DNA from: UBA10324 sp038326325
GTDB lineage: Bacteria > Bacteroidota > Bacteroidia > Chitinophagales > UBA10324
Length of the DNA stretch: 64,000 bases
Direction of reading: 5' to 3'
Assembly: GCA_038326325.1 (NCBI GenBank)
Contig: JBBQJW010000016.1
Span: 1-64,000 of the forward strand
A program made the position numbers and the translations under genes. Of the stretch, positions 44,188-53,603 are shown piece after piece. How positions within the stretch are numbered: position 1 is the stretch's first letter; each line of letters starts with the position of its first letter. Below the pieces are notes generated by a model, which saw nothing but the letters and a program-made list of their open reading frames with translations, had not been told where the DNA came from and made no database searches.

Positions 44188-44262
44188 TTGTTCGGTGAAC
44201 AACATCATTTTGCATTAAAATGAAATGATGTTAAAGTGTAACAGTCAGGTAGTTAATTATTT

Positions 44263-46953
44263 TTAAGCAATCACAGCAACCTTCTTTGTTAGACCGAATT
44301 CTAAGATTTTATCAATGAATTCATACGGTTTGTAATGATTGATTGCTGCCTGATGAAAAATGCAGGTTGCCGGAGTCATTCCGGGAAGAGAGTTCACTTC
44401 AATCACCACGGTTTCTGCGTTGTTGTTTCCATCAATGCGAACGAAAGCATCTATGCGGCAGTAACCCTGAACATTTAAAAGTCGTGCAGCTTTTTCTAAA
44501 TCTGTTTTTACCTGTGTTGCAATTTTTGTGTACTCCTCTTTCGATTTTCCGAATCGTGCGGGAGTAATGTTTTGTCCTTCGCCTGCTAAAAATTTTTCTT
44601 CGAGCGAAAGCACATCATCCATTGAAATAGTTTCGCTCGGTTCGAATATTTCATAGCTGATAGTTCCATCTTCGTTCAAATGAGTGAGCATTCCGCAGGT
44701 GATTTCTAAAAAATGTTTTGCGCCATTGGAAGAAATTAAATCTTCAACAAGGAATTGCTCCTTGCGTGGGAATTCTTCTTTCGGTTTCAGATGAAGTGTA
44801 ACAGCTTCGTTTGCATTCAGCAATTCTTCTTCACGAAACATTAAGCGACTGAAGGCAATTAACTCTTCGCGTGTTTTTATTTTTTTCACCGCACTGCTGC
44901 AACCATCGTCAACTGGTTTTGCAATGATGGGCAATTTGTGTTTGACGAGAACAGCATCGGCAAATTTATTTTCATTTGCCTTCCAGTCTTTTTTATAAAC
45001 CAACGATTGCTGTGCTTCATGAAAGCCATGCTGTAACAGTAATTGGTTGGTGTTAAATTTATTGATAGTGATTTGCGAAGAGGAAACTCCGCTGCCGTTA
45101 TAAGGCAATCCCACTTTCTCCAATTGCGCTTGAACACTTCCGTCTTCGCCGGGTCTTCCGTGTAAGGCTATGAAAACTCCTTCCACTTCATTCGGTAATT
45201 CGGAATAGGAGAGTTGCTTGGGAACAAATAAATAATTGCTCGAAGAAAATTTATCAGTGATGTTTTTGCACTGCGCTTTTATTTTTTCAATCACCGGATG
45301 AAAACTGAAATGCTTAATCTTCTCGCGAATATCATCTGCATTATCTTTCAGCAACAGGTTAATCGGAATCTGATACAGTTCGTGTTGCTCATTATTTCCG
45401 GTGAGGAAAACAGGAATCGGCTGATACTTATCTGAACTCGCGAGCTTCTCAAAAATATTTCTTCCGCTCTCCACGCTGATGTGCCGCTCAGTTGAGTAAC
45501 CACCAAGAATTACTGCGATGCGAATTTTCTTTTCTGCGTGTTGCTGTAATTGAGCAATGCCATCGTTCAGTCTTTTCAATAACGATTCATACACTGCAGG
45601 ACGAACATTCGTGCGCATGCGTTCACGCACACTTGTGTGAATGATGAACGAAAGAAACTGCGAAGGATTTAAACCAATCTCTGCTGCCTGATGAAAGAAA
45701 AAAGAAGAAGGCAACATTCCACTCGTGGTGTTCGGGTCGTTGAGAATAATTTTTCCGTCGGCACGAATGAATCCGTCAATGCGTGCATACACATGAAAGC
45801 CGAAGTAACTGAAAAGTTTTTCGCACTCTTTGCGAATCGCTTCAATCTGTTCATCCGGAATTTGTATCGGTGTGATTTTGCGCGAAAGACCTGCGAGATA
45901 TTTTGAACGGTAATCGAAAACTTCTTTTCCTTTTACAATTTCAGTGGGAGGAAGTGCAACAGGATTATTTTTTTCATCCACCACCACAATGCAACTGAAT
46001 TCTTTTCCTTCAATGAACTCCTCAATCAGAATTTCAATCTCCGCATCATCGGCTTCCAGAATCAATTCAGCAACACCAGCTGTAACAGTTTTTTCAAACA
46101 ACTGAAATAATTCTTCAGGATGATAATAGGTTTTTCCGTTCACACGCAGTGGCAATCCTACATTCTCGCGTATGTCGCACAGGTTATTAAGGAAAGAAAT
46201 TTTCTGTTCTTCGTTTTTCTTTTTCCAGTCCGCAGCATTCCATTCAAAAAAGAAAAATGCTTTGTCAATGGCTTTCGTAATTGCTGCAACATCTTTTTCG
46301 TGAATGATAGATACACCAATGGAAGATCCCTGATTGGCAGGACGAATCACCAATGGAGTTCCGACTGCTGTAACACATTTTTCAATCAGCGTGTTTTTAT
46401 CGGCGCCCAACCACTCTTCGCGTGTAACAGTTTTAAATCGGGTGGGAGTGAAGCCACCTGCATTCATCATGCGCTTCTGAAATGCTTTGTTGATGCCGAT
46501 TGCAGATGGAAGAATGCCAGAACCCGAATACGGAATCTGATAAAAATCAAGAATGCCCTGAATGCTTCCGTCTTCGCCGTAAGAACCATGCAGCGCGAGA
46601 AAAGCAAAATCAATAATTGAGTTCAGTTCGTTCGGAAGAATTTTTTTTCCGACAGTATCAATTATCTCATCCTGTTTTTCGCGCGAAAGTTTCCCGAGTG
46701 ATTCGATGTAAACCTGAAACGGATGCGCTGTTGGAGGAATAGAACCAACAGGCGGATAAAAATCACGGATGCTGCCTTTATAAATGTATTGCCAATCGAG
46801 CAGAATCAGGTTGTGAAAACTATCAATGAAAACGGGAACAGGTTCGAAAATGGTTTTATTAAGATTATCGTAAACGGTTCTTCCGCCGGCAAAAGAAATT
46901 TCTCGCTCACGCGAACTGCCACCGAAAAAAATTCCTATTCTGATTTTATTCAT
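44263..46953 (-). CDS. Tandem-fused D-alanine-D-alanine ligase-like ATP-grasp protein
   Basis: The 896-residue product is two Ddl-like units. The N-terminal unit (1 to about 470) has IFFGGSSREREISF, HGSYGEDGSIQG and NDPNTTSGM. The C-terminal unit (about 475-896) has AVILGGYSTERHIS, HGRPGEDGSVQ and EVNSLPGMTPAT. Each unit deviates at different places. In the first, the ATP-binding Lys is Arg (LVIRPANQG) and the metal Glu is Asp (ILNDPN). In the second, the EGREF-like segment is replaced by SSNGAKHFLE. The first unit also carries an insert (about 232-300). Two units may divide the work or form a hetero-ATP-grasp pair. Peptidoglycan precursor synthesis is the expected role. The ATG at 46953 is preferred over a GTG just before it. 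Confidence 0.85.
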   Translation of the reverse strand: MNKIRIGIFFGGSSREREISFAGGRTVYDNLNKTIFEPVPVFIDSFHNLILLDWQYIYKGSIRDFYPPVGSIPPTAHPFQVYIESLGKLSREKQDEIIDTVGKKILPNELNSIIDFAFLALHGSYGEDGSIQGILDFYQIPYSGSGILPSAIGINKAFQKRMMNAGGFTPTRFKTVTREEWLGADKNTLIEKCVTAVGTPLVIRPANQGSSIGVSIIHEKDVAAITKAIDKAFFFFEWNAADWKKKNEEQKISFLNNLCDIRENVGLPLRVNGKTYYHPEELFQLFEKTVTAGVAELILEADDAEIEILIEEFIEGKEFSCIVVVDEKNNPVALPPTEIVKGKEVFDYRSKYLAGLSRKITPIQIPDEQIEAIRKECEKLFSYFGFHVYARIDGFIRADGKIILNDPNTTSGMLPSSFFFHQAAEIGLNPSQFLSFIIHTSVRERMRTNVRPAVYESLLKRLNDGIAQLQQHAEKKIRIAVILGGYSTERHISVESGRNIFEKLASSDKYQPIPVFLTGNNEQHELYQIPINLLLKDNADDIREKIKHFSFHPVIEKIKAQCKNITDKFSSSNYLFVPKQLSYSELPNEVEGVFIALHGRPGEDGSVQAQLEKVGLPYNGSGVSSSQITINKFNTNQLLLQHGFHEAQQSLVYKKDWKANENKFADAVLVKHKLPIIAKPVDDGCSSAVKKIKTREELIAFSRLMFREEELLNANEAVTLHLKPKEEFPRKEQFLVEDLISSNGAKHFLEITCGMLTHLNEDGTISYEIFEPSETISMDDVLSLEEKFLAGEGQNITPARFGKSKEEYTKIATQVKTDLEKAARLLNVQGYCRIDAFVRIDGNNNAETVVIEVNSLPGMTPATCIFHQAAINHYKPYEFIDKILEFGLTKKVAVIA

Positions 46954-47147
46954 CACGGTAAAAATATCTGAACGAACAATACAACACGAAAAGTGTATTC
47001 AAGTTCAGGTGTGGATATTCTGATTACAAATAGGTGATTGCTAATTACAGATTGTTGCAAACATTTTTTATTACCTTGTATTTAAGATTTTTAATTTTTC
47101 TCTGTCATTTTTAGTTTCCTTAGTTATTTTTAGTTCAAATATTTTTT

Positions 47148-49913
47148 ATGCAAAAAATTTTCACAACACTATTATTTGTTTTTTCTCTTTCGGTTTGTAA
47201 GGCCCAATGGGTGACAATACCTGATCCGAATTTTGTTGCGTGGTTGCAAACAAATTATACGGGGTGTATGAATGGGAATCAGATGGATACCACTTGCAGT
47301 GGAGTGGTAATTGGAAATTATATTGATTGCAGTTGGGAAAATATTTCTGACTTAAATGGAATTCAATATTTTAACAATTTATTACATCTTGATTGTAGTG
47401 GAGGTACAATATCAAGTTTGCCATCATTACCGAACTTAACTGAACTTGATTGCAACAATAATGCATTAACTAGTTTGCCTCCATTGTCTTCGACTCTGGT
47501 TCATCTCGATTGTAGGCATAATCAATTGACCAGTTTGCCTGCACTGCCAAATTCCGTCACCTATATAGATTGTTCATATAATCAAATAGCAAATTTACCT
47601 ACACTTCCAAATTCATTAGATGAACTTTGGTGTTACTATAATCAGCTTACAACCTTGCCTTCTCTACCATCTTTATTAACTAGACTTGATTGTAGCGGAA
47701 ATCTATTGACAAGTTTACCTACTCTCCCAAATTTAATATGGGCTTTAAACTGTAGTCTGAATCCTTTAACAAGTTTACCTGCACTCCCTAATTCAATAAT
47801 TGGTTTAGCCTGTGACTTTAGTCCTTTAACCAGTCTGCCCACACTCCCGAATCAATTGTCTTCGTTATCATGTTATCATGATCAGCTAACAAGTTTGCCC
47901 TCAATTCCTGCTTCTTTAGATATTCTTGATTGCTATTCTAATTTTTTAACAAGTTTACCAGACCTTCCCGAGACATTACATGGTTTCGAAGTTAATGATA
48001 ATCCCAATTTAATGTGCATTCCCTCCTTTTCAAATTTTACAGGGGCAGCTTATAGTTTCAATATTTCTAATACTGGAATTACATGTCTTCCCAATGTGAT
48101 TCAGCATACAGGATATATTGCGCAAATAGATACAATGCAAGTCTGTGATGTATTTAATCTGAATGGCTGCGAGGTTGCATGGAATATTAAAGGGAATGTA
48201 GTTATAGATGAAGACAGTAGTTGTGCAACAACAAATGATGGAATTGAAATTCCTATGATAAAAATTAACCTTAAAGACGCAGGAAGTAACCTGCTTCAGC
48301 AGGTCATTGCCAATTGGAATGGAGATTATTCATTCGATACACAACTCGGGACTTTTAAAACTTCTGTTGACACATCAGGTCTTCCGTTCGATATTCTTTG
48401 TCCTGTAAACAATCAAGTAACAAGTATTATCTCTAATACTGATTCCCTGGATTTAGGTGTGAATTTTCGGCTCCGATGCAAACCCGGATTTGATATTGGC
48501 GCATGGAATGTTTATCGGACAGGTGCTTTTTTTCCGAATGATACTATCTCGATACATATTGTTGCAGGGGATTATTCAAGTGTAATTTCAAATGGCTATT
48601 GCAATTCAGGAGTAATAGCAGGAACTGTAAAAGTTATAATTAACGGACCGACAAATTTTCTTTCACCATTAATCGGAGCACTGCAACCAACAGTTGTTGA
48701 TGATACCTTGATTTACAGCATAGTTGATTTTTCTTTGGTAAATTCAGATTCAGACTTTGCATTTAATGTCATTACGGACTCAACTGCCCAGTCGGGCGAT
48801 ATTATATGTTTTAATGTAAGTGTAACACCCTTCATGGGAGACAATCATATTTCGAATAATAACATTTCTCATTGTTTTGATGTGGATGATTCTTTTGACC
48901 CGAATGAAAAAGAAGTAAGTCCAACCGGAACTTTACCAAATCAGTTTAATGATTGGTTGACCTACACCATTCACTTTCAAAACACCGGTACTGCGGCAGC
49001 ACAACACATTCAAATACTCGATACGCTTGACTCAGATATAGATGCAAGCACATTTCAGTTGCTTTCCTATTCTCATGCAACTATGGTGCAGTTGTTCGGC
49101 AGCAAAGTTCATTTCAATTTTGTAAATATCAATTTACCTGACAGTACAACTGATTCAGAAGGAAGTAAAGGTTATGTGAGTTACAGAGTAAAACCATTGG
49201 CAAATCTTCCATTGGGAACAACAATAGAAAATACAGCAAGCATTTATTTTGATTTCAATTCTCCTGTTGTAACAAATACTGTTAGTAATTTGATTTGTAA
49301 TCCAATTGCTCCAACAAACCTTTCAGCAATTATTTGCGATGGTGATGTATACAATTTCAACGGAGCAAATATTTCTACTACGGGTAATTATTCTGCAACT
49401 CTTAATGCAATAAATGGTTGCGATTCAGTTGTGAATCTTAATCTATCAATAGAAACAATCAATACAAATATTCAACAATCAGGTGATTCAATTAGTGTAA
49501 CAAGTAATGGAATCATTCAGTGGTTTGATTGCAGCTTGCAGCAAATAATTTCGGGAGAAACACAAACTATTTTTGTTCCAGGCATCCCCGGAAACTATGC
49601 AGCAATTATTACTCAGGGAAATTGCAGCGACACAACTGCTTGCGTTTTAGTTAGTGGTTTCGATTTGGCGATTTCGAGTTCCAGGTTTTCTGTCTTCCCA
49701 AATCCAACGGATGAAAATATTACAATTGCTATTTCACAACCTTGTGAGAATTGCAAAATAGATATCAGCAATACTCTTGGACAAACAATTTACGCGTCAA
49801 CAATAAATCTTAATTCTAAAATCATAAATCTAAAATCACTTCCGTCCGGCGTTTATTTTATTGCTCTTCGCTCTGATAAAATGAGTGTGGTGAAAAAGTT
49901 AGTGAAGGAATAA
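47148..49913 (+). CDS. Secreted leucine-rich-repeat protein with T9SS domain
   Basis: The 921-residue protein has a signal peptide (ending VCKAQ). About nine LRR units of 21 residues follow (about 75-290), with consensus LTSLPxLPxxLxxLxCxxNx, each with a Cys in the LDCSGN-type segment. A DUF11/DUF7619-like segment (DSFDPNEKEVSPTGTLPNQ, YTIHFQNTGT) comes next, and the T9SS tail with VFPNPTDENITI. The LRR is probably a ligand-binding surface; the ligand is unknown. No TGTAACAG copy occurs in the whole gene, a contrast with the other T9SS genes. Confidence 0.85.
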   Translation: MQKIFTTLLFVFSLSVCKAQWVTIPDPNFVAWLQTNYTGCMNGNQMDTTCSGVVIGNYIDCSWENISDLNGIQYFNNLLHLDCSGGTISSLPSLPNLTELDCNNNALTSLPPLSSTLVHLDCRHNQLTSLPALPNSVTYIDCSYNQIANLPTLPNSLDELWCYYNQLTTLPSLPSLLTRLDCSGNLLTSLPTLPNLIWALNCSLNPLTSLPALPNSIIGLACDFSPLTSLPTLPNQLSSLSCYHDQLTSLPSIPASLDILDCYSNFLTSLPDLPETLHGFEVNDNPNLMCIPSFSNFTGAAYSFNISNTGITCLPNVIQHTGYIAQIDTMQVCDVFNLNGCEVAWNIKGNVVIDEDSSCATTNDGIEIPMIKINLKDAGSNLLQQVIANWNGDYSFDTQLGTFKTSVDTSGLPFDILCPVNNQVTSIISNTDSLDLGVNFRLRCKPGFDIGAWNVYRTGAFFPNDTISIHIVAGDYSSVISNGYCNSGVIAGTVKVIINGPTNFLSPLIGALQPTVVDDTLIYSIVDFSLVNSDSDFAFNVITDSTAQSGDIICFNVSVTPFMGDNHISNNNISHCFDVDDSFDPNEKEVSPTGTLPNQFNDWLTYTIHFQNTGTAAAQHIQILDTLDSDIDASTFQLLSYSHATMVQLFGSKVHFNFVNINLPDSTTDSEGSKGYVSYRVKPLANLPLGTTIENTASIYFDFNSPVVTNTVSNLICNPIAPTNLSAIICDGDVYNFNGANISTTGNYSATLNAINGCDSVVNLNLSIETINTNIQQSGDSISVTSNGIIQWFDCSLQQIISGETQTIFVPGIPGNYAAIITQGNCSDTTACVLVSGFDLAISSSRFSVFPNPTDENITIAISQPCENCKIDISNTLGQTIYASTINLNSKIINLKSLPSGVYFIALRSDKMSVVKKLVKE

Positions 49914-49916
49914 GAA

Positions 49917-50014
49917 TTATTTTACTTGCTCCACCAACTCCAATCTTTTCACAATAGAATTTTGCTGGAGAATTGTTCCGGAAGCTAAAACTGCATTCGT
50001 TCCGATTTCTAATT
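49917..50014 (-). pseudogene. Duplicated 3' fragment of the hexapeptide transferase gene
   Basis: The minus strand encodes 31 codons that match the last 31 of the intact gene at 51905-52510 (EIGTNAVLASGTILQQNS against KIGANAVLSPGTILPKNS), with the shared ending SIVKRLELVEQVK and stop codon. Nucleotide identity to 51905-52004 is about 85% by eye. The T9SS gene at 50159 lies between the two copies, as if inserted with a target or recombination duplication. Confidence 0.8.
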
Positions 50015-50158
50015 AGTTGTTGATACCCTTCCCGTTGTCTGGTCTCTGACCGTCAACCTTTTTTTTCTCAGCAAAGTCTCTGCGCTTAATCGCATAAAAA
50101 TCAAATTCCCCAATTTTTATATAAATAAAATTATCTTTAGAAAATCAAATCAGAAAAC

Positions 50159-51721
50159 ATGAAAAAAAATAGCCACTTGGTAATACTAATGATGATGCTG
50201 TTCGCAGATGTAACAGTTAACGCGCAAAGCACTTTTCAAAAAAGCATAGGCGGCTCCGCTTCTGATTATGCAGCTAATTTAAGTCCTACAGCCGATAATG
50301 GATTTATTTTAGTAGGAACAACATCGAGTTTCGGAGCGGGTGGCGCCGATATTTATTTAATTAAATTGAATGCAGATGGTGATACACTATGGACCAGAAC
50401 CTATGGGGGAGCGAATGATGAATACGGAAGTTCAGTAACACAAACATCTGATGGCGGATACATTATTTCAGGTAATACAAAAAGTTTTGGTGTTGCCGGT
50501 AAAGATGCCTACCTGATTAAAACCGACATGAATGGAAATGTTTTATGGTCGAAAACTTATGGGTCCACTGGAAATGATTACGGAAACAAGGTGCTGCAAA
50601 CAACTGATGGCGGATATATTGTTGCAGGAACTACTGAATCAGTGGGCAATGGAAATTATAATGTGTACCTGATTAAAACCAATTCAGATGGCGACACGCT
50701 CTGGACAAAATCGTATGGTGGAAGTTTGGAAGACGATGGAAATTTTATTCAGCAAACAAGTGACGGAGGTTTTATTCTGGTAGGAACAACTTTTAGTTTT
50801 GGTTCTGGTGGATATGATATTTATGTAATTAAAACCAACGAATCAGGTGATACAACATGGACAAAAACTTATGGAGGTACAATAGATGATTATGGTTTCT
50901 CTGTAAAACAAATTGCAGGAGGTGATTATCTTGTTACAGGTACAACAAATAGTTTCGGAGCCGGCAGTTTCGATTGTTATCTGATGCAATTAAATCCAAT
51001 AGGTGGTGTGGTATGGATAAAAACCTATGGAGGAACTGGTTGGGACAATGGTTATTCTATACTTCAAACAACTGATAACGGTTTTTTAGTTTTAGGTCAA
51101 TCATTCAGCTTTGGTATTGCTAGCGATATTTATTTAATCAAAACAGATGAAGTAGGAGATACACTATGGACACGGACTTATGGCGGTAGCGGTTACGAAT
51201 TTGAAAGTTGCATTTTGCAAACGACTGATGGCGGATACTTAATCAGCGCCGGTGAAGAAAGTTTTGGCCCCGATAGAAATATCTATTTAATTAAAACCGA
51301 TGCTGGCGGAAACAGCGGATGCTTTCAGGCAAGCTCGCAAACTATTGTGAATACAATTTCAATACCTGTTACATCAACCAGTACAACTATTTCTGCCGGA
51401 GGAACAGTGGCTTCACAAAATACAATTAAAGGTGGAGGGGCAGTTGTTACCACGCTTTGCTCAACTGTAACAGTAAATGAAACAGCGTCAAAAAATGCTG
51501 CAATGGTTTTCCCCAATCCGTTTACAAATGAATTTATTTTGACTGGAACAAAAAGCGATGGAGAGTTTAAAGTATTTGATTTAAGCGGGAAAGAAATTTT
51601 AAGAGGCCAAACAAATTCAGTTGAAACAAAAATTAATACTGAATTACTGCTGCCTGGTTTTTATCTGCTGCGCTATAATGACGAAAACAAAACAGTAAAT
51701 ATTAAACTTGCAAAATTTTAA
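50159..51721 (+). CDS. Secreted repeat (delta-60/SBBP-type) protein with T9SS domain
   Basis: The 520-residue protein has a signal peptide (ending VNAQ). Seven or eight units of about 50 residues follow, with the phrase QTSDGGYIISGNTKSFG..KDAYLIKT and a GDTLWTRTYGG link, a pattern of beta-propeller-type repeats. The T9SS tail carries VFPNPFTNEF and FYLLRYNDENK. It lies between a duplicated gene fragment (49917) and its parent (51905). A TAnnTTTA-like element at 50132-50139 may be its promoter. TGTAACAG words at 50209 and 51466, plus a reversed copy at 51366, are at the two ends only. Confidence 0.82.
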   Translation: MKKNSHLVILMMMLFADVTVNAQSTFQKSIGGSASDYAANLSPTADNGFILVGTTSSFGAGGADIYLIKLNADGDTLWTRTYGGANDEYGSSVTQTSDGGYIISGNTKSFGVAGKDAYLIKTDMNGNVLWSKTYGSTGNDYGNKVLQTTDGGYIVAGTTESVGNGNYNVYLIKTNSDGDTLWTKSYGGSLEDDGNFIQQTSDGGFILVGTTFSFGSGGYDIYVIKTNESGDTTWTKTYGGTIDDYGFSVKQIAGGDYLVTGTTNSFGAGSFDCYLMQLNPIGGVVWIKTYGGTGWDNGYSILQTTDNGFLVLGQSFSFGIASDIYLIKTDEVGDTLWTRTYGGSGYEFESCILQTTDGGYLISAGEESFGPDRNIYLIKTDAGGNSGCFQASSQTIVNTISIPVTSTSTTISAGGTVASQNTIKGGGAVVTTLCSTVTVNETASKNAAMVFPNPFTNEFILTGTKSDGEFKVFDLSGKEILRGQTNSVETKINTELLLPGFYLLRYNDENKTVNIKLAKF

Positions 51722-51904
51722 GCAACAGAATAGGTTGAATTTCATGTCCTAACAGTTTCACCTGAAAGGGAAGCTGTGCTTTACTACGCAGTATACCATC
51801 GCTACAAATCGTTCTTAATTGCAAACCCAGCAAAGTATATGACACTGCTACCGAGTGAAGTTGTTATGACAAAAAGATTGTGAAAGAATAAATTCTTTCA
51901 TCTT

Positions 51905-52510
51905 TCACTTCACCTGCTCCACTAACTCCAATCTTTTCACAATAGAATTTTTAGGGAGAATAGTTCCGGGAGATAAAACTGCATTTGCTCCGATTTTAGA
52001 ATTATCGCCAATGAGCGCACCGAATTTTTCGGTATTGGTTTCTATGATTTCTGAATTGATGAAAACAGAAATGCGATTGTCGGTTCGTTCGTTATAATGA
52101 TTGGCGGTGAGCGCGCCTGCTTCAAAATTTACTTTGCTGCCAATGATGCTGTCGCCAATGAAATTGAAATGAGCAATGCAGGTGTCAGCGAAAATGAAAC
52201 TTGATTTTATTTCGCAGCCGGGGCCAACTGTAACACCTTCATCCAAAAAAACTCCGCCGCGCAAATACGCATTCGCCCCGACAAAGCAATTTGCTGAAAT
52301 AATTATTGGTGTTTTTAAAATAACACCCTGCTCAATGATTGCAGTGTTATGAATGGCAATTCCATTGGTGATTTTATAATTGTTGCTGAGTTGCGAAATC
52401 TTTTTCTCCAGAATCAGAGAGATATTTTTTGTGATTTCCCATGGAAGTAAGTTTTCTTCCAATAGAAAAACAGGGGAGAATCGTTTAATGAATTGGTTAA
52501 TGTCAATCAT
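51905..52510 (-). CDS. Left-handed beta-helix (hexapeptide) transferase
   Basis: The 201-residue protein has about 65 N-terminal residues (PWEITKNISLILEKKIS) and then hexapeptide coils such as AIIEQGVILKTPIIIS, GVFLDEGVTVGPGCEIKS and NFEAGALTANHYN. It ends SKIGANAVLSPGTILPKN. The layout resembles the C-terminal acetyltransferase part of GlmU and related sugar-1-phosphate acyltransferases. The substrate is unknown. The ATG at 52510 overlaps the upstream stop (TGATG), so it is coupled to the lipoprotein gene. Its last 31 codons exist a second time at 49917-50014. Confidence 0.85.
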   Translation of the reverse strand: MIDINQFIKRFSPVFLLEENLLPWEITKNISLILEKKISQLSNNYKITNGIAIHNTAIIEQGVILKTPIIISANCFVGANAYLRGGVFLDEGVTVGPGCEIKSSFIFADTCIAHFNFIGDSIIGSKVNFEAGALTANHYNERTDNRISVFINSEIIETNTEKFGALIGDNSKIGANAVLSPGTILPKNSIVKRLELVEQVK

Positions 52511-52923
52511 CACATTCCGATTTCATCTTTTAAAAATTCTTTCACTCCTTTTGGCCCTGTTAGTTCGAGCCAAGCAAAATTCTTTTCACTGCCCACCGAT
52601 AAATTGAAAGTGAAAAAATCGCAACATTCTTTTTCTGTTTTAATAAAAGAAACCAATTCGTCAATGGTTGAATCGTTGTAGTTGAATTTAAAAGCGTAGC
52701 CCATTTCCAATTCTTTCTTTTCTACCATTTCATTTTTCAGTTTATCAATCACTGTTTGTTTTCGATTCTGCATTTCTTTTGAAGTCAGTTTGCAAACTAA
52801 TTTTTTATTGCAGCAACTATCAGTGCATTTATCATTTGATGCAGTTGTTGAAATTTTCTTTTCAGAATTATTCCTACAGGAGAAAATAAGAATGAGCAGA
52901 GAAGTTAAGATTACTTTTTTCAT
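52510..52923 (-). CDS. Cys-rich lipoprotein, possible metal-related
   Basis: The 137-residue protein has a lipoprotein signal (VILTSLLILIFSC, with lipidation Cys16). An early Cys cluster follows (DKCTDSCCNKKLVCKLT), and a C-terminal domain with FIKTEKECCDFFTFNLSVG and WLELTGPKGVKEFL. The ECC-F-F motif plus TGPxGVKEFL occurs in small proteins associated with heavy-metal operons, which suggests metal handling; this is inference. It probably sits in a membrane facing the periplasm. Its stop overlaps the downstream transferase start. Confidence 0.75.
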   Translation of the reverse strand: MKKVILTSLLILIFSCRNNSEKKISTTASNDKCTDSCCNKKLVCKLTSKEMQNRKQTVIDKLKNEMVEKKELEMGYAFKFNYNDSTIDELVSFIKTEKECCDFFTFNLSVGSEKNFAWLELTGPKGVKEFLKDEIGM

Positions 52924-52939
52924 AGAACAGATTTTAAAA

Positions 52940-53455
52940 TTAAGTCACATTGAAATTATTTTCTTTCAGCAATCGAATGGCTTTTTCAGTTTCTTGTTTG
53001 TCTTTGAATAATACGCCCGGCAAAACAAGAAACACTCTTCGTTCTTTTTCATCTTTCAAAAAGCGAATCACAAAATATCCTTTTGAAAAAAATCGAATGG
53101 CAGGAATCAATTTGATACTGACCACCGCATTTCTTTCAATAAAAATTTTTGCAGGTCGAAGTGCTATTCGGAAAAAGAAAGCATAAAACACCCAACAACA
53201 AATGACAACAAAGACACTAATGCTTTGTCCGCGAACAAAACCTCGCCATGCAAGAATTCCATTTCCGGTTACAAGTATTACGGGAAGAATTATTCCATAA
53301 AACCATTGCAGGAATCCGGCGCGATGCTTAGATGAAAGTGAGAAACGATTGTTTCGAATATCTAATCCTGCAGGAGTGAAGTAGCAAAATCCCTGGTCTA
53401 ACCGAAATCCGTTTTCGTGCGAAAGTGATTCATCCAATATCTGTGACTCTTCCAT
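52940..53455 (-). CDS. Membrane protein with two helices and a PH-like domain
   Basis: The 171-residue protein has two adjacent membrane helices (WFYGIILPVILVTGNGILAW and SISVFVVICCWVFYAFFF), then a basic beta-rich C-terminal part (FIERNAVVSIKLIP, GYFVIRFLKDEKERRVFLVL). This looks like a bacterial PH (bPH) membrane protein. No specific function is visible. It precedes the lipoprotein gene by 16 bases, so the three genes 53455-51905 may form an operon. Confidence 0.7.
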   Translation of the reverse strand: MEESQILDESLSHENGFRLDQGFCYFTPAGLDIRNNRFSLSSKHRAGFLQWFYGIILPVILVTGNGILAWRGFVRGQSISVFVVICCWVFYAFFFRIALRPAKIFIERNAVVSIKLIPAIRFFSKGYFVIRFLKDEKERRVFLVLPGVLFKDKQETEKAIRLLKENNFNVT

Positions 53456-53603
53456 TCAGAGTTTTCAATTTCAGTTTTCAAACTTAACCGAATCCGTTTT
53501 TAAATTCTTACTCTTTTACCAACTTCAATTTTCTTACAATTAACGATTGATTTTTTCATTGGTACACCGAATGAATTAGATTAGCCAACTTTAATTAAAC
53601 AGC

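Noticed and set aside
47425..48000. Regular 63-base repeats considered as a CRISPR array
   Set aside because: They are in frame, encode leucine-rich repeats and vary in sequence; there are no identical repeats with unique spacers.
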